A stretch of 64,000 nt of DNA from Vibrio gazogenes (GTDB taxonomy: Bacteria > Pseudomonadota > Gammaproteobacteria > Enterobacterales > Vibrionaceae), in the NCBI RefSeq assembly GCF_002196515.1, contig NZ_CP018835.1, positions 1,302,001 to 1,366,000 of the forward strand. The letters run 5' to 3'. The number at the start of each line of letters is the position of its first letter. Position 1 is the first letter of the stretch. Shown piece after piece: positions 35,654 to 46,662 of this stretch. A model generated the notes under the pieces. It was not told the DNA's origin, did no database searches, and worked only from the letters and a program-made list of their open reading frames with translations. The translations under genes were made by a program, and so were the position numbers.

Positions 35654-36529
35654 TTAATCAACTTGATCAGCTTTGTTCAGATGAACGCTCATTTGTGGGA
35701 ATGGAATTTCAATACCATTCGCATCAAGAGCTTCCTTAATATTCAGCATTAAATCAAAATAAACGGGCCAATAGTCAGCCGTTTTTACCCAAGGGCGAAC
35801 GACAAAATTGACCGATGAGTCTGCTAAAGTATGAACACCGATAGTGATATCCGGGTCTTTCAAAATACGTTCATCTCGTTCAACCGTTTCACGAAGGATG
35901 AGTTTGGTTTTCTGTAAATCAGCAGAATAAGAAACACCGATCATCAGATCAATTCTCCGCGTCGCATGACGTGAATAGTTGGTAATCGCCCCACCGATAA
36001 CAGAGGAATTCGGAACAACAACCATTTTATTATCCGGTGTTTTCAATATCGTTTGAAAGATTTGAATGCTTTCAACTGAGCCGGCGACACCAGCCACTTC
36101 GACATAGTCACCGGATTTAAACGGGCGGAATGCAACAATTAAAATACCAGCGGCAAAGTTCGAGAGCGAGCCTTGTAACGCCAAACCGACAGCTAAACCC
36201 GCAGCACCAATGACGGCAACCACCGATGCAGTTTGTACCCCTATTCGTCCTAGCGCAGCAATCAGAACGATCACAAATAATAAATAGCGCACCAAACCAT
36301 GAATAAATTCGACAACTGCCGGATCCATATCTTTTTTACGCAAAACCTTTGTAACACTACCGGCAATGACTTTGACGAAAATGTTCCCGAAGAACAAAAT
36401 CAGAATCGCCGCGATAATATTTACACCGTACTGCAGTAAGATATCCGAGTTATTTTCTAACCATTCATTGATCTGAGATAGACTATCAGACAAAGGTATT
36501 ACTTCATTCACGAGCGATTCTCCAGCCAT
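35654..36529 (-). CDS. mscS: small-conductance mechanosensitive channel
   Basis: A 291-residue inner-membrane channel that opens under membrane tension to release solutes during osmotic downshock. Three membrane helices are visible (residues about 22-140), with the pore-lining TM3 pattern VIGAAGLAVGLALQGSLSNFAAGILI and the cytoplasmic beta domain starting FKSGDYVEVAGVAGSVESI. The ATG at 36529 has GAGGGA at five bases, better than the longer frame to 36553. It follows fbaA on the same strand, the position I recall for mscS in Vibrio and enterics. Confidence 0.92.
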   Translation of the reverse strand: MAGESLVNEVIPLSDSLSQINEWLENNSDILLQYGVNIIAAILILFFGNIFVKVIAGSVTKVLRKKDMDPAVVEFIHGLVRYLLFVIVLIAALGRIGVQTASVVAVIGAAGLAVGLALQGSLSNFAAGILIVAFRPFKSGDYVEVAGVAGSVESIQIFQTILKTPDNKMVVVPNSSVIGGAITNYSRHATRRIDLMIGVSYSADLQKTKLILRETVERDERILKDPDITIGVHTLADSSVNFVVRPWVKTADYWPVYFDLMLNIKEALDANGIEIPFPQMSVHLNKADQVD

Positions 36530-36604
36530 TGTATTCCCTCTTTTTATCGCCAAACGATTTATAACACATGCGTTATACCAACATCACCTGATTATATCAG
36601 CTAT

Positions 36605-36634
36605 AAAAAAACCCGCTCATCAGAACGGGTTTTC
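36605..36634 (-). terminator. intrinsic terminator of fbaA
   Basis: AAAACCCG and CGGGTTTT flank a ten-base loop; on the minus strand a T7 run follows. Located 27 bases beyond the fbaA stop; it separates fbaA from mscS. Confidence 0.85.
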
Positions 36635-36660
36635 TAACAATAATTTGATATAAACTCAAA

Positions 36661-37737
36661 TTATAATACGTCAATCGCATTCAAATCTGAAAATGCTTTT
36701 TCAAGACGAGCCACCATAGAAGCTTGACCAGCGCGCAACCAAACACGTGGATCATAGTATTTCTTATTCGGTGCATCTTCACCACTTGGGTTACCGATTT
36801 GGCCTTGCAGATAATCGTGGTTGTCAGCTTCATACTGACGGATACCGTCCCATGTCGCCCACTGTGTATCAGTATCGATGTTCATTTTGATAACACCGTA
36901 GCCGATTGATTCTTGGATTTCTGCTTCGCTAGAACCTGAACCGCCATGGAAAACAAAGTTCAGCGAGTTTTCAGGCAGACTGAATTTTTCAGAAACGTAT
37001 TTTTGAGAATCACGTAGAATTGTTGGCGTCAGAACAACGTTGCCTGGTTTGTAAACACCGTGAACGTTACCGAAAGAAGCAGCAATCGTGAAACGGTGGC
37101 TAACTGCGTTCAGTTTTTCGTATGCATAGGCAACATCTTCAGGAGACGTGTACAGCTCAGAAGTATCCATATCTGAGTTATCAACACCATCTTCTTCACC
37201 GCCAGTACAACCCAATTCGATTTCAAGCGTCATGTTCATTTTTGCCATGCGCGCTAAGTACTTAGTACAAATCTCGATGTTTTCTTCCAGCGTTTCTTCT
37301 GACAAATCAATCATGTGAGAAGAGAACAGTGGTTTACCTGTTTCAGCAAAGAATTTTTCACCGGCATCCAGCAAACCATCGATCCATGGCAGGAGTTTCT
37401 TCGCAGCATGGTCAGTATGCAGAATGACAGGAACGCCATAAGCTTCAGCAACTGTATGGACATATTTTGCACCAGCAATCGCACCCAGAACCTGTGTTTG
37501 CTGACCTTCAAGTTTCAGACCTTTACCGGCAAAGAAACCTGCACCACCGTTAGAGAACTGAACGATAACCGGAGACTTAACTTTTGCAGCCGCTTCAAGT
37601 ACCGCGTTCACAGAATCAGTACCAACACAGTTTACTGCTGGTAATGCGAATTTATTTTCTTTCGCAACTTGAAAGACTTTTTGAACATCATCGCCAGAAA
37701 TGACTCCTGGTTTTACAAAATCGAAGACCTTAGACAT
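36661..37737 (-). CDS. fbaA: fructose-bisphosphate aldolase, class II
   Basis: A 358-residue zinc-dependent aldolase that interconverts fructose-1,6-bisphosphate and the two triose phosphates. Recognised by MSKVFDFVKPGVISGDDV at the start, the zinc ligand region ILHTDHAAKKLLPW, ELGCTGGEEDGVDN, FGNVHGVYKPGN and FVFHGGSGSSEAEI. Length matches FbaA. It follows pgk on the same strand after a 180-base gap, in the epd-pgk-fba order typical of gammaproteobacteria. Confidence 0.97.
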   Translation of the reverse strand: MSKVFDFVKPGVISGDDVQKVFQVAKENKFALPAVNCVGTDSVNAVLEAAAKVKSPVIVQFSNGGAGFFAGKGLKLEGQQTQVLGAIAGAKYVHTVAEAYGVPVILHTDHAAKKLLPWIDGLLDAGEKFFAETGKPLFSSHMIDLSEETLEENIEICTKYLARMAKMNMTLEIELGCTGGEEDGVDNSDMDTSELYTSPEDVAYAYEKLNAVSHRFTIAASFGNVHGVYKPGNVVLTPTILRDSQKYVSEKFSLPENSLNFVFHGGSGSSEAEIQESIGYGVIKMNIDTDTQWATWDGIRQYEADNHDYLQGQIGNPSGEDAPNKKYYDPRVWLRAGQASMVARLEKAFSDLNAIDVL

Positions 37738-37916
37738 GGATTTGATCCTATTTTCTGTCGTTTAAAATAAAACAATTCAATAAAAATTTTACAAATATAT
37801 GCTGTATATGTGTTTACCTATAATGGCAACTATTCTAGCAAATAACCATCGCTCTTGCACAATCGCTGCCAGAGGCAAACAGAAAGCGGGAGTCTGTTCT
37901 CTCCCGCTTCATATCA

Positions 37917-39080
37917 TTATGCTTTTGCGCGTGCTTCCAGCATTTCAACTGCAGGCAGAACCTTGCCTTCAACAAACTCAAGGAATGCACCACCACCAGT
38001 CGAGATATATGATACATCGCCTTTAATTCCGAATTTATCAATGGCAGCAAGCGTATCACCCCCACCAGCAACAGAGAATCCTTCCGAATCTGCGATCGCT
38101 TGAGAGATACCTTTTGTACCTGCTTCGAAGTTCTTAAATTCGAATACGCCGACAGGACCATTCCAAAGGATTGTTTTTGCTTCTTTTAGAATTTTTGCCA
38201 GTGCCGCTGTTGAGTCAGGGCCTAAGTCGAAAATCATGTCATCATCTTGTACTTCAGAAACATCTTTGATTTCTGCTTCGGCATTTTCGTCAAATGCTTT
38301 TGCACAAGCGACATCAGTTGCAACCGGGATAGCGCACTCGTCCATTAATTTTTTCGCAGTATCAACCAGGTCTGCTTCATAAAGTGACTTACCAACATTA
38401 TTGCCAGCTGCGGCAATGAAAGTATTCGCAATACCACCACCAACGACCAATTGGTCAGCCACTTTTGACAAAGATTCAAGCACTGTCAGTTTTGTGGAAA
38501 CTTTTGAACCACCAACAATTGCAACCATCGGACGAGCAGGATTGTCCATCGCTTTAGCCAAAGCATCCAGTTCGTTTGCCAGTAAAGGACCAGCACACGC
38601 AATCGGTGCGTGCATACCCACACCGTGAGTCGATGCCTGAGCGCGGTGAGCCGTACCGAATGCATCCATCACAAATACATCACACAAAGATGCATATTGC
38701 TTAGACAGGGCTTCATCATTCTTCTTCTCGCCTTTGTTAAAGCGAACATTCTCAAGTACAACTAATTCACCGGCATTGAGTGTTAAGCCATTGAGGTAAT
38801 CTTTGGCGAGCTTCACTTCACAATCCAGTGCGTCTTGTAAGTAGTTCACAACCGGTTGGAGTGAAAATTCTTCAGCGTATTCACCTTCAGTCGGACGGCC
38901 AAGGTGAGATGTCACCATAACTTTTGCGCCAGCTTCAATACAGTGTTTAATCGTTGGCAGTGATGCCAGAATCCGTGCATCTGATGTTACTTTGCCATCC
39001 TTTACCGGCACATTCAGATCGGCACGAATAAATACGCGTTTACCTGCTAAATCCAGGTCAGTCATCTTGATTACAGACAT
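37917..39080 (-). CDS. pgk: phosphoglycerate kinase
   Basis: A 387-residue glycolytic kinase making ATP and 3-phosphoglycerate from 1,3-bisphosphoglycerate. Characteristic segments are [55 protein letters not shown] and the C-terminal [14 protein letters not shown]. The open frame extends to 39101, but the ATG at 39080 ([10 protein letters not shown]) has GAGGGGA upstream and matches the family start. Second in the epd-pgk-fba row. Confidence 0.97.
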   Translation of the reverse strand: MSVIKMTDLDLAGKRVFIRADLNVPVKDGKVTSDARILASLPTIKHCIEAGAKVMVTSHLGRPTEGEYAEEFSLQPVVNYLQDALDCEVKLAKDYLNGLTLNAGELVVLENVRFNKGEKKNDEALSKQYASLCDVFVMDAFGTAHRAQASTHGVGMHAPIACAGPLLANELDALAKAMDNPARPMVAIVGGSKVSTKLTVLESLSKVADQLVVGGGIANTFIAAAGNNVGKSLYEADLVDTAKKLMDECAIPVATDVACAKAFDENAEAEIKDVSEVQDDDMIFDLGPDSTAALAKILKEAKTILWNGPVGVFEFKNFEAGTKGISQAIADSEGFSVAGGGDTLAAIDKFGIKGDVSYISTGGGAFLEFVEGKVLPAVEMLEARAKA

Positions 39081-39232
39081 GGTTGTCCCCTCAAATTGCA
39101 ATATTGGAAAATATTTTGACAGTTCCGCAACCCTGCCGAACCATCGTTTATCTTGATACTGTATTCACCCGCAGAAGACCATCTTATTTATTTCGCTCTA
39201 AAAAATAAATACATCTTCGTTCTCGTAAAATT

Positions 39233-40258
39233 CTACTGTAGTGAATCCATTGCCAAAGCCGTATCCAACATACGGTTTGCAAAGCCCCATTCGTTATCGC
39301 ACCAGACGAGCATTTTTACCAAACGTCCGTTACTAACTCTTGTTTGTGAACCATCAACAATGGCGCTATGCGCATCATGATTGAAATCGGTCGAAACAAG
39401 TGGCGCTTCAGTATAGTCAACAATGCCCCGTAATGTACACTGAGAAGCATCAATTATGGTTTGATTTACGTCATTAACTTTAACATTTGTATTGATTGTG
39501 ACACTTAAGTCCATCGCGGTTACGTTGACTGTCGGCACCCGCACAGAAATCGCTTCAAACTTATTCAAAAACTTGGGAAAAATTCGCTCGATCCCTTTAT
39601 GTAACTTGGTGTCTACCGGAATAATCGACTGACTGGCCGCCCGGGTTCGACGCAGATCATGATGATAAGCATCAATCACGGGTTGGTCGTTCATCGAAGA
39701 ATGAATCGTGGTAATCGTGCCAGAATCAATACCAAAGTTTTCATCCAGCACCTTAATAATCGGCACAATACAGTTGGTCGTACATGAGCCATTCGAAACA
39801 ATGCGATGCTCTGCTTTCAACGAGTCGTGGTTAACCCCGTAGATAATCGTGTTATCTAAATTATGTCCGCCGGGGTGTGAAAAAAGAACCTGCCGCGCAC
39901 CAGCTTCCAAATGAGCGAGACCATCATCCCGACTGCCAAAAACACCGGTACAATCGAGCACAATATCAATGTCCAGATTACACCACGGCAGGAGTTTCGG
40001 CTCAGATAAGTGGAGAATCCGGATCGCATCAGAACGACCATCATCATGGCTAATATATAAATGCTCTTGATCGTAACGAACCTTTTTAAAAAAGCGGCCA
40101 TGACTCGAATCATACTGAAGAAGATGAGCCATCGCGTCAGGTTGTGCCAATTCATTGACGGCCACAACTTCAATTTGCTGATTTTTGCCACTTTCATAGA
40201 CAGCCCGCAAGATATTCCGGCCAATTCGGCCAAAACCATTGATGGCGATTCTTAGCAT
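39233..40258 (-). CDS. epd: erythrose-4-phosphate dehydrogenase
   Basis: A 341-residue GAPDH-fold enzyme oxidising erythrose-4-phosphate to 4-phosphoerythronate for pyridoxal phosphate synthesis. The NAD-binding start is [17 protein letters not shown]; the catalytic segment is [41 protein letters not shown] is the family form that differs from GAPDH, and [13 protein letters not shown] is at the end. Position directly upstream of pgk supports Epd rather than GapA. Confidence 0.93.
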   Translation of the reverse strand: MLRIAINGFGRIGRNILRAVYESGKNQQIEVVAVNELAQPDAMAHLLQYDSSHGRFFKKVRYDQEHLYISHDDGRSDAIRILHLSEPKLLPWCNLDIDIVLDCTGVFGSRDDGLAHLEAGARQVLFSHPGGHNLDNTIIYGVNHDSLKAEHRIVSNGSCTTNCIVPIIKVLDENFGIDSGTITTIHSSMNDQPVIDAYHHDLRRTRAASQSIIPVDTKLHKGIERIFPKFLNKFEAISVRVPTVNVTAMDLSVTINTNVKVNDVNQTIIDASQCTLRGIVDYTEAPLVSTDFNHDAHSAIVDGSQTRVSNGRLVKMLVWCDNEWGFANRMLDTALAMDSLQ

Positions 40259-40420
40259 TCTTCTCTCACCTTATTGTTCTTCTTCATTTTAAATTAGAGT
40301 GACGATAGTAGCGGATTGTACAAAAAAATAACATTGGTAATCGCCTTCTATCACCGCATGACGCCAAATACAGACAGACTTACTGGCCACATCCAGCATG
40401 ACAGACCAATCATCCGACGA

Positions 40421-40447
40421 AAAAATGCCGGACATCAGGTCCGGCAT
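40421..40447 (-). terminator. intrinsic terminator of tkt
   Basis: On the minus strand GCATGCCGGAC, loop, GTCCGGCATTTTT: a strong stem and T5, about 30 bases after the tkt stop. Confidence 0.85.
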
Positions 40448-40477
40448 GCAATAAATAATCAGCAACTTTGCTGATCT

Positions 40478-42472
40478 TTACCCTAAAGACAGTGCCACTT
40501 CCACGACATTATCCACAGTAAAGCCGAACAATTTGAACAGTTCGCCAGCCGGTGCTGACTCACCAAAGCTGTTCATGCCGACAATGCGACCATTGAGGCC
40601 GACATACTTGTACCAGTAATCCGCAATACCCGCTTCAATCGCAACGCGAGCAGTCACTGAGGCTGGTAGTACGGCTTCACGGTAAGCGGCATCCTGACGG
40701 TCAAATGCATCCGTTGAAGGCATAGAAACCACACGAACCTGCTTACCTTTCGCAGTCAGTTCTGCTGCCGCCTGAACGGCTAAATCAACTTCAGAGCCAG
40801 TCGCAATCAGAATTAAATCCGGTGTGCCCTGACAATCTTTGAGGATGTAGCCACCTTTGGCGATGTTTGCTACCTGTTCTGCATCACGCGCCTGCTGCGC
40901 CAGATTCTGACGAGAGAAAATCAGGGCAGTCGGGGCATCTTTGCGTTCAATCGCCAGTTTCCAAGCCACCGCGGATTCAACCTGGTCACAAGGACGCCAT
41001 GTGCTCATGTTCGGTGTCAGACGCAGTGACGCAATTTGTTCAACCGGCTGGTGGGTCGGACCGTCTTCACCCAAACCAATGGAATCATGGGTGTAAACCT
41101 GAATGTTCTGCACTTTCATCAACGCAGCCATCCGCATTGCATTGCGCGCATATTCCATAAACATCAGGAAGGTGGCACCGTAAGGAATGAAACCACCGTG
41201 CAGTGCAATCCCGTTGATGATAGCCGTCATCCCAAATTCACGGACACCATAATGAATATAGTTGCCGGACGCATCATTTGGCGTCAGAGACTTCGAGCCA
41301 GACCACATGGTCAGGTTAGAAGGCGCGAGGTCAGCCGAGCCGCCCATGAATTCAGGCAGTAACTTACCGAAGGCTTCCAAAGCATTTTGAGAGGCTTTCC
41401 GGGAAGCGATTGTGGCCGGATTGGCTTGCAATTGTGCAATGATTTGGTTGGTTTGTGTTTCCCAGTCTGCCGGCAGTTCACCGTTGACCCGACGCTTGAA
41501 TTCAGCCGCCAGCTCAGGGTAAGCCGCCTGATACGCTGCGAACTTCTCATCCCATGCCGCTTCTTTTGCTGCACCGGATTCTTTCGCATCCCACTGTGCA
41601 TAAATATCAGCCGGAATCTCAAACGGGCCATATTCCCAACCCAGTTGCTCACGTGTTGCTTTGATTTCATCCGCACCCAGTGGCGCACCGTGACAATCAT
41701 GAGAGCCGGATTTGTTGGGTGAGCCAAAACCAATCACGGTTTTGGTACAAATCAATGTCGGACGTGACGTTTCTGCTTTGGCTGCGGTAATCGCCGCTTC
41801 AATTGCAGCTGAGTCATGTCCGTCTACCGCCGGAATGACATGCCAGCCGTATGCTTCAAAACGTTTTGCGGTGTCATCTGTGAACCAACCGTCCACCTCA
41901 CCGTCAATCGAAATGCCGTTGTCGTCCCAAAACGCAATCAGCTTACCCAGACCCAAAGTTCCGGCCAAAGAGCACGCTTCATGAGAAATCCCTTCCATCA
42001 AACAGCCATCACCGAGGAAAGCATAAGTGTGATGGTCAACGATATTGTGCTGGTCACGGTTAAACTGCGCGGCAAGCGCTTTCTCCGCAATTGCCATACC
42101 AACCGCGTTGGTGATGCCTTGTCCGAGAGGCCCGGTTGTGGTTTCAATGCCCGGTGCATAGCCGTATTCCGGGTGGCCCGGTGTTTTTGAATGCAACTGA
42201 CGGAAGTTCTTCAGGTCGTCAATCGACAGGTCATACCCCGTCAAATGTAACAGTGAATAAATCAGCATCGAGCCGTGGCCGTTAGAGAGCACGAAACGGT
42301 CGCGGTCAGCCCAATTCGGATTTTGTGGATTGTGGTTCAGGTGAGAGCGCCACAGCACTTCAGCGATATCCGCCATCCCCATTGGGGCGCCGGGGTGACC
42401 TGAATTGGCTTGTTGAACACCATCCATACTTAAAGCGCGGATTGCATTCGCGAGACGTTTTTGGGAAGACAT
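40478..42472 (-). CDS. tkt: transketolase
   Basis: A 664-residue thiamine-diphosphate enzyme of the pentose phosphate pathway, moving two-carbon units between sugar phosphates. Landmarks: [40 protein letters not shown], the thiamine motif [41 protein letters not shown] split over the first domain, [19 protein letters not shown], and [25 protein letters not shown] at the end. Full length. Divergent from metK, separated by 370 bases of regulatory sequence. Confidence 0.97.
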   Translation of the reverse strand: MSSQKRLANAIRALSMDGVQQANSGHPGAPMGMADIAEVLWRSHLNHNPQNPNWADRDRFVLSNGHGSMLIYSLLHLTGYDLSIDDLKNFRQLHSKTPGHPEYGYAPGIETTTGPLGQGITNAVGMAIAEKALAAQFNRDQHNIVDHHTYAFLGDGCLMEGISHEACSLAGTLGLGKLIAFWDDNGISIDGEVDGWFTDDTAKRFEAYGWHVIPAVDGHDSAAIEAAITAAKAETSRPTLICTKTVIGFGSPNKSGSHDCHGAPLGADEIKATREQLGWEYGPFEIPADIYAQWDAKESGAAKEAAWDEKFAAYQAAYPELAAEFKRRVNGELPADWETQTNQIIAQLQANPATIASRKASQNALEAFGKLLPEFMGGSADLAPSNLTMWSGSKSLTPNDASGNYIHYGVREFGMTAIINGIALHGGFIPYGATFLMFMEYARNAMRMAALMKVQNIQVYTHDSIGLGEDGPTHQPVEQIASLRLTPNMSTWRPCDQVESAVAWKLAIERKDAPTALIFSRQNLAQQARDAEQVANIAKGGYILKDCQGTPDLILIATGSEVDLAVQAAAELTAKGKQVRVVSMPSTDAFDRQDAAYREAVLPASVTARVAIEAGIADYWYKYVGLNGRIVGMNSFGESAPAGELFKLFGFTVDNVVEVALSLG

Positions 42473-42741
42473 GTCAGCTCCTGAAAGTCATAAAGCAAAA
42501 AATGAATGTAGATTACGACGAAATAACACCGTATTTGCAAAATACCATATTAAAAAAAGCACCATATTGTCGCAAAGCCCTTTACTTGGCGCAATCGATT
42601 TACTGTGCCGATAAGTGCGCGATCTGTCGCAGATTTATCGGTTATTTCCCCGAAAGTAAAAACATTGTCATTTCCAATAAGCATCGTGATGTTTATTAAT
42701 CATGAAAAAAAGCTTGTAATTCCATCGACGCAGAATAGAAT
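42473..42741. promoter_or_regulatory. tkt/metK divergent intergenic region
   Basis: Holds the tkt promoter on the minus strand and the upstream part of the metK promoter. A 65-codon plus-strand frame beginning near 42502 has two Cys pairs but no ribosome site; I do not accept it as a gene. Confidence 0.45.
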
Positions 42742-42765
42742 AGACGTCTAGATGTAAAAACATCT
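42742..42765. promoter_or_regulatory. three tandem MetJ boxes upstream of metK
   Basis: Three consecutive 8-mers, AGACGTCT, AGATGTAA and AAACATCT, match the MetJ repressor box (consensus AGACGTCT); the first is perfect. MetJ with SAM represses methionine genes, so the site fits metK, whose ATG is about 80 bases downstream. TTGTAA and TAGAAT just upstream may be the -35 and -10 elements. Confidence 0.8.
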
Positions 42766-42843
42766 CTTGCGTTCAGCGCTTGTTTTCAAATAATTTCGAG
42801 TAAGTGTTCAGTATGACTTGCTCATCATCTGAGTGGAGTTCTC

Positions 42844-43998
42844 ATGACAAAGCATCTGTTTACTTCTGAATCCGTATCAGAAGGACATCCTGATAAAATT
42901 GCCGATCAAATTTCCGATGCCGTACTTGATGCGATTTTAGAACAAGACCCAAAAGCGCGTGTTGCCTGTGAAACCTATGTCAAAACAGGCATGGTTATGG
43001 TTGGTGGCGAAATCACGACATCAGCTTGGGTCGATATTGAAGAATTAACCCGAACCACGGTTCGTGAAATTGGCTATACCCACTCAGATATGGGATTCGA
43101 TGCGGACTCTTGCGCAGTTTTAAATACCATCGGCAAACAGTCTCCTGATATTAATCAGGGTGTTGATCGCGCCGATCCGAAAGAACAAGGTGCTGGTGAC
43201 CAAGGTATCATGTTCGGTTATGCAACCAACGAAACTGATGTTCTGATGCCAGCCCCGATCACTTACGCTCACCGCTTGGTTCAACGCCAGTCAGAAGTGC
43301 GTAAAAACGGCACACTGCCATGGTTACGTCCGGATGCGAAATCTCAGGTAACTTTCCAATATAACGACGGCAAAATTGCCGGAATCGATGCCGTGGTATT
43401 ATCCACGCAACACAGTGACTCCATTTCAACTGAGTCATTGAGAGAAGCGGTGATGGAAGAAATCATCAAACCAACGCTGCCAGCTGAATGGTTAAACAAA
43501 GAAACCAAATACTTTATCAACCCGACCGGTCGTTTTGTTATCGGTGGCCCAATGGGTGACTGTGGTCTGACTGGCCGGAAAATCATCGTTGATACATACG
43601 GTGGTGCAGCACGTCACGGTGGCGGTGCCTTCTCAGGAAAAGACCCATCTAAAGTTGACCGTTCAGCAGCCTACGCTGCGCGTTATGTTGCCAAAAACAT
43701 CGTTGCAGCCGGTCTGGCTGATCGTTGTGAGATTCAATTATCTTACGCGATTGGTGTTGCGGATCCGACCTCAATCATGATTGAAACATTCGGTACAGAA
43801 AAAGTGGCGCACGACATCATCATTGAAGCTGTTCGCCAGCACTTCGACCTCCGTCCGTACGGACTTCAGGAAATGCTGAATCTGCTCCAGCCGATTTACA
43901 AGAAAACCGCAGCTTATGGTCACTTCGGTCGGGATGAGTTCCCATGGGAAGCAATCGACAAAGCAGCATTACTAAGAGACTTTGCTGGCCTGAAGTAA
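42844..43998 (+). CDS. metK: S-adenosylmethionine synthetase
   Basis: A 384-residue enzyme making S-adenosylmethionine from methionine and ATP. The start [29 protein letters not shown], the ATP-binding [16 protein letters not shown] and the P-loop-like [23 protein letters not shown] are diagnostic. Full length with a clean start behind GTGGAG. Three MetJ boxes lie upstream and a terminator just downstream, so it is a single-gene unit repressed by MetJ. Confidence 0.98.
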   Translation: MTKHLFTSESVSEGHPDKIADQISDAVLDAILEQDPKARVACETYVKTGMVMVGGEITTSAWVDIEELTRTTVREIGYTHSDMGFDADSCAVLNTIGKQSPDINQGVDRADPKEQGAGDQGIMFGYATNETDVLMPAPITYAHRLVQRQSEVRKNGTLPWLRPDAKSQVTFQYNDGKIAGIDAVVLSTQHSDSISTESLREAVMEEIIKPTLPAEWLNKETKYFINPTGRFVIGGPMGDCGLTGRKIIVDTYGGAARHGGGAFSGKDPSKVDRSAAYAARYVAKNIVAAGLADRCEIQLSYAIGVADPTSIMIETFGTEKVAHDIIIEAVRQHFDLRPYGLQEMLNLLQPIYKKTAAYGHFGRDEFPWEAIDKAALLRDFAGLK

Positions 43999-44036
43999 GT
44001 CAGTCCGGTTCATTAACCGTATTATCTTGAATTTAT

Positions 44037-44056
44037 AGCCCTCCACTCGGAGGGCT
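44037..44056 (+). terminator. intrinsic terminator of metK
   Basis: AGCCCTCC, loop ACTC, GGAGGGCT followed by TGTTTCT, 40 bases past the stop. The T run is interrupted but the stem is strong. Confidence 0.75.
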
Positions 44057-44160
44057 TGTTTCTATATACAGAAACCGACATGATAAATAATCGGTGTTGC
44101 ATCAGGCCCTGCAATTGCTTTTAACCGAACAGAAGAGCCAAACAGATAAGGTAGAACAAC

Positions 44161-44673
44161 GTGTCAGCCTCACCAATATCAGTTGAACTCCATAGCCAAG
44201 TTACCGCTCGGATCTTGTCTTGTATTGAGCAAGCATCGCACTACTTTCAACACCCTTTCCCGCAACCAGGCCTTAGCTATCAACTGCGTGGTAAAGCGGC
44301 CGGAAAAGCTTATTGTCATTGCTGGGAAATCCGTCTGAACCCGGTGCTGCTTGTTGAAAATCAAAGCGAATTTTTGCAACAAGTAATTCCTCACGAGATA
44401 GCTCACCTGCTGGTCCACCACCTGTATGGCCGGGTAAGACCACACGGTTCAGAATGGCAATCAGTAATGACGCAGGTTTTCAGTTTGCCACCGCAGACAA
44501 CCCATCAGTTTGATACACGTTCCGTGGCCGGAGAAACTTTCCCGTACCATTGCCAATGTCAGCAATTTTCGTTGTCGATTCGTCGTCACCGGAAAGTACA
44601 ACGTCAGCAAGTCATCTATCGTTGTACACAATGCCAGCAGCCCCTGAGATATAATGGCACCGAATATGAATGA
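44161..44673 (+). CDS. sprT: SprT-family zinc protein
   Basis: A 170-residue SprT-like protein; the family has a zincin fold and metal-binding motif. Here the motif is HEIAHLLVHHLYG followed by PHGSEWQSVM, and the C-terminal half has a zinc-ribbon-like YHCQCQ ... YRCTQCQQPLRY. Start is GTG with AAGGT upstream. It precedes rsmE on the same strand as in E. coli; the endA/dns gene that usually lies between them is missing. Its biochemical activity in bacteria is not settled. Confidence 0.9.
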   Translation: MSASPISVELHSQVTARILSCIEQASHYFQHPFPQPGLSYQLRGKAAGKAYCHCWEIRLNPVLLVENQSEFLQQVIPHEIAHLLVHHLYGRVRPHGSEWQSVMTQVFSLPPQTTHQFDTRSVAGETFPYHCQCQQFSLSIRRHRKVQRQQVIYRCTQCQQPLRYNGTEYE

Positions 44674-44799
44674 CCAACGAAGTTTTCCCTTTTGTTTTCA
44701 ATTACCCCTCTTGTAATTTCAGTTTGCAGCGCCCATCTTATATCCAATAAAAGCGACAAGCCTTGATTGATGGGAAGCTTGTTGAGAACCATCCTGTTC

Positions 44800-44910
44800 A
44801 CAGATCGGTTTACAGAAAATCGGTTTACAGAAAGTCGGTTTAGAGAGAATCGATTGAGAAGAAATCGATTAAGGAAAAGTCCGGTTCAGGAAACGTTGAT
44901 TTAGGAAAGT
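44800..44910 (+). repeat. degenerate 15-nt tandem repeat before rsmE
   Basis: About seven units related to CAGAAAATCGGTTTA run up to the rsmE start: CAGATCGGTTTA, CAGAAAATCGGTTTA, CAGAAAGTCGGTTTA, GAGAGAATCGATTGA, GAAGAAATCGATTA, AGGAAAAGTCCGGTTC, AGGAAACGTTGATTTA. The last units supply the purine-rich ribosome site of rsmE. Copies decay in one direction. Confidence 0.6.
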
Positions 44911-44912
44911 TT

Positions 44913-45644
44913 ATGAGAGTGCCCCGTATTTACCATCCGGAGAAAATCTCCCCTGCTCGTCTGGTGACATTAAGTGAAGATGCGGCCGGTCATGTCGGTC
45001 GTGTGCTGAGAATGCAAACAGGGCAGGAAATCATATTATTTGATGGTAATGGCTCAGAATATCCGGCCGAGTTGGCCGAAATCAGTAAAAAAGCAGTCAC
45101 CGCGCAAGTTGGAGACGCTGTTGTTCGCGACAATGAATCCCCGCTGCACCTTCATCTGGGCCAAGTCATTTCTCGCGGAGACAAAATGGAATTTACCATT
45201 CAAAAATCCGTGGAACTCGGCGTCAATACCATCACCCCTCTGCTGTCAGAACGGTGTGGTGTCAAACTGGACCAAAAACGCTTTGAGAAAAAATTGCAGC
45301 AATGGCAAAAGATTGTGATTGCGGCCTGTGAACAATGCGGACGCAATACAATGCCTGAGATCAGACCGATCATGTCACTGGCAGATTGGTGCAGTGAAGA
45401 GACAGACTCACTCAAACTGAACCTTCATCCTCGCGCATCGTATTCAATCAACACCCTACCGGCACCAGACAAAGGTATTCGTCTGCTCATCGGTCCGGAA
45501 GGGGGACTGTCCGCTGAAGAAATTCAGATGACGAAAAATTATCAATTTGAAGAAATATTACTCGGTCCCCGCGTGCTCAGAACAGAAACGGCAGCCTTAA
45601 CGGCGATCACTGCACTACAGGTGCGTTTTGGTGACCTTGGCTAA
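44913..45644 (+). CDS. rsmE: 16S rRNA m3U1498 methyltransferase
   Basis: A 243-residue SPOUT-family methyltransferase that modifies U1498 in 16S rRNA. Recognised by [10 protein letters not shown] at the start, [27 protein letters not shown], the conserved AACEQCGRN and the SAM-knot [12 protein letters not shown] with [12 protein letters not shown]. Length matches the family. First gene of the rsmE-gshB-yqgE-ruvX row; GGAAAG precedes the ATG inside the tandem repeat. Confidence 0.95.
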   Translation: MRVPRIYHPEKISPARLVTLSEDAAGHVGRVLRMQTGQEIILFDGNGSEYPAELAEISKKAVTAQVGDAVVRDNESPLHLHLGQVISRGDKMEFTIQKSVELGVNTITPLLSERCGVKLDQKRFEKKLQQWQKIVIAACEQCGRNTMPEIRPIMSLADWCSEETDSLKLNLHPRASYSINTLPAPDKGIRLLIGPEGGLSAEEIQMTKNYQFEEILLGPRVLRTETAALTAITALQVRFGDLG

Positions 45645-45673
45645 ATGCCAACTCAAGACTTGGAGAATAAAGA

Positions 45674-46621
45674 ATGATTAAACTAGGCGTTGTGATGGAT
45701 CCGATTGAAGGGATCAACATCAAAAAAGATACCACCTTTGCGATGATGCTTGAAGCACAGCGTCGTGGCTATGAAGTGCACTACATCAAAATGGATGGAC
45801 TGCATTTAGATCAAGGCGTCGCTTATGCCGACACTCAAATTGTGCGTCTTCAGGAAGATCCGAACCACTGGTTTGATATTCAGTCAAGCCAAAGCATTGC
45901 GCTGTCTGAGCTGGATGCAGTACTGATGCGTAAAGATCCACCATTCGATACAGAATATATCTACGCCACTTATATTCTGGAAAGAGCAGAAGAACAAGGC
46001 ACCCTGATTGTCAATAAACCGCAGAGTCTGCGTGATTGCAATGAGAAGCTGTTTACGGCTTGGTTCCCGGAATTGACACCGACCACCATTGTGACCCGCA
46101 AAGCGGAGAAAATCCGCGCATTTCAGCAGCAGCACGGCGATATTATTCTCAAGCCGTTAGATGGGATGGGTGGCGCGTCGATCTTCCGAGTGAAATCCGG
46201 CGATCCAAACCTTTCCGTCATTATTGAAACACTAACCAACCAAGGTCAGAATTACTGTATGGCACAAACGTTCGTGCCGGATATCAGTAATGGTGATAAA
46301 CGCATCCTTGTCGTAGACGGAGAGCCAATGCCATATTGTCTGGCCAGAATTCCACCCAAGGGTGAAACGCGAGGCAATCTGGCAGCTGGAGGAACAGGAG
46401 AAGCCCGGCCACTGACAGAAACGGATCGTCAAATCGCTGAAAAAATCGCACCGGCACTGAAGGAAAAAGGGCTAATTTTTGTCGGTCTCGATGTGATTGG
46501 TGATAAACTCACCGAAATCAATGTCACCAGCCCAACTTGTGTTCGGGAAATTGAAGCGAAATACAATATTTCAATTACAGGAAAACTCATGGACGCTATC
46601 GAACGTCGCGTAAAAGCATAA
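45674..46621 (+). CDS. gshB: glutathione synthetase
   Basis: A 315-residue ATP-grasp ligase adding glycine to gamma-glutamylcysteine. Landmarks: KLGVVMDPIEGINIKKDTTFAMMLEAQRRGYEV, VLMRKDPPFDTEYIYATY, NKPQSLRDCNEKL, ILKPLDGMGGASIFRV, and the ending LTEINVTSPTCVREIE. TTGGAG precedes the ATG 30 bases after rsmE, so the two are probably co-transcribed. Confidence 0.96.
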   Translation: MIKLGVVMDPIEGINIKKDTTFAMMLEAQRRGYEVHYIKMDGLHLDQGVAYADTQIVRLQEDPNHWFDIQSSQSIALSELDAVLMRKDPPFDTEYIYATYILERAEEQGTLIVNKPQSLRDCNEKLFTAWFPELTPTTIVTRKAEKIRAFQQQHGDIILKPLDGMGGASIFRVKSGDPNLSVIIETLTNQGQNYCMAQTFVPDISNGDKRILVVDGEPMPYCLARIPPKGETRGNLAAGGTGEARPLTETDRQIAEKIAPALKEKGLIFVGLDVIGDKLTEINVTSPTCVREIEAKYNISITGKLMDAIERRVKA

Positions 46622-46662
46622 ATGGTGTCAGAATTTCTCTCTGAATAACGAGGGCTCATCCG

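Noticed and set aside
42502..42699. 65-codon frame with two Cys pairs between tkt and metK
   Set aside because: No ribosome site, overlaps promoter sequence and continues from a frame that runs antisense to tkt.
44800..44910. Tandem 15-nt repeats considered as a CRISPR array
   Set aside because: There are no unique spacers and units are contiguous and degenerate; no cas genes in the window.
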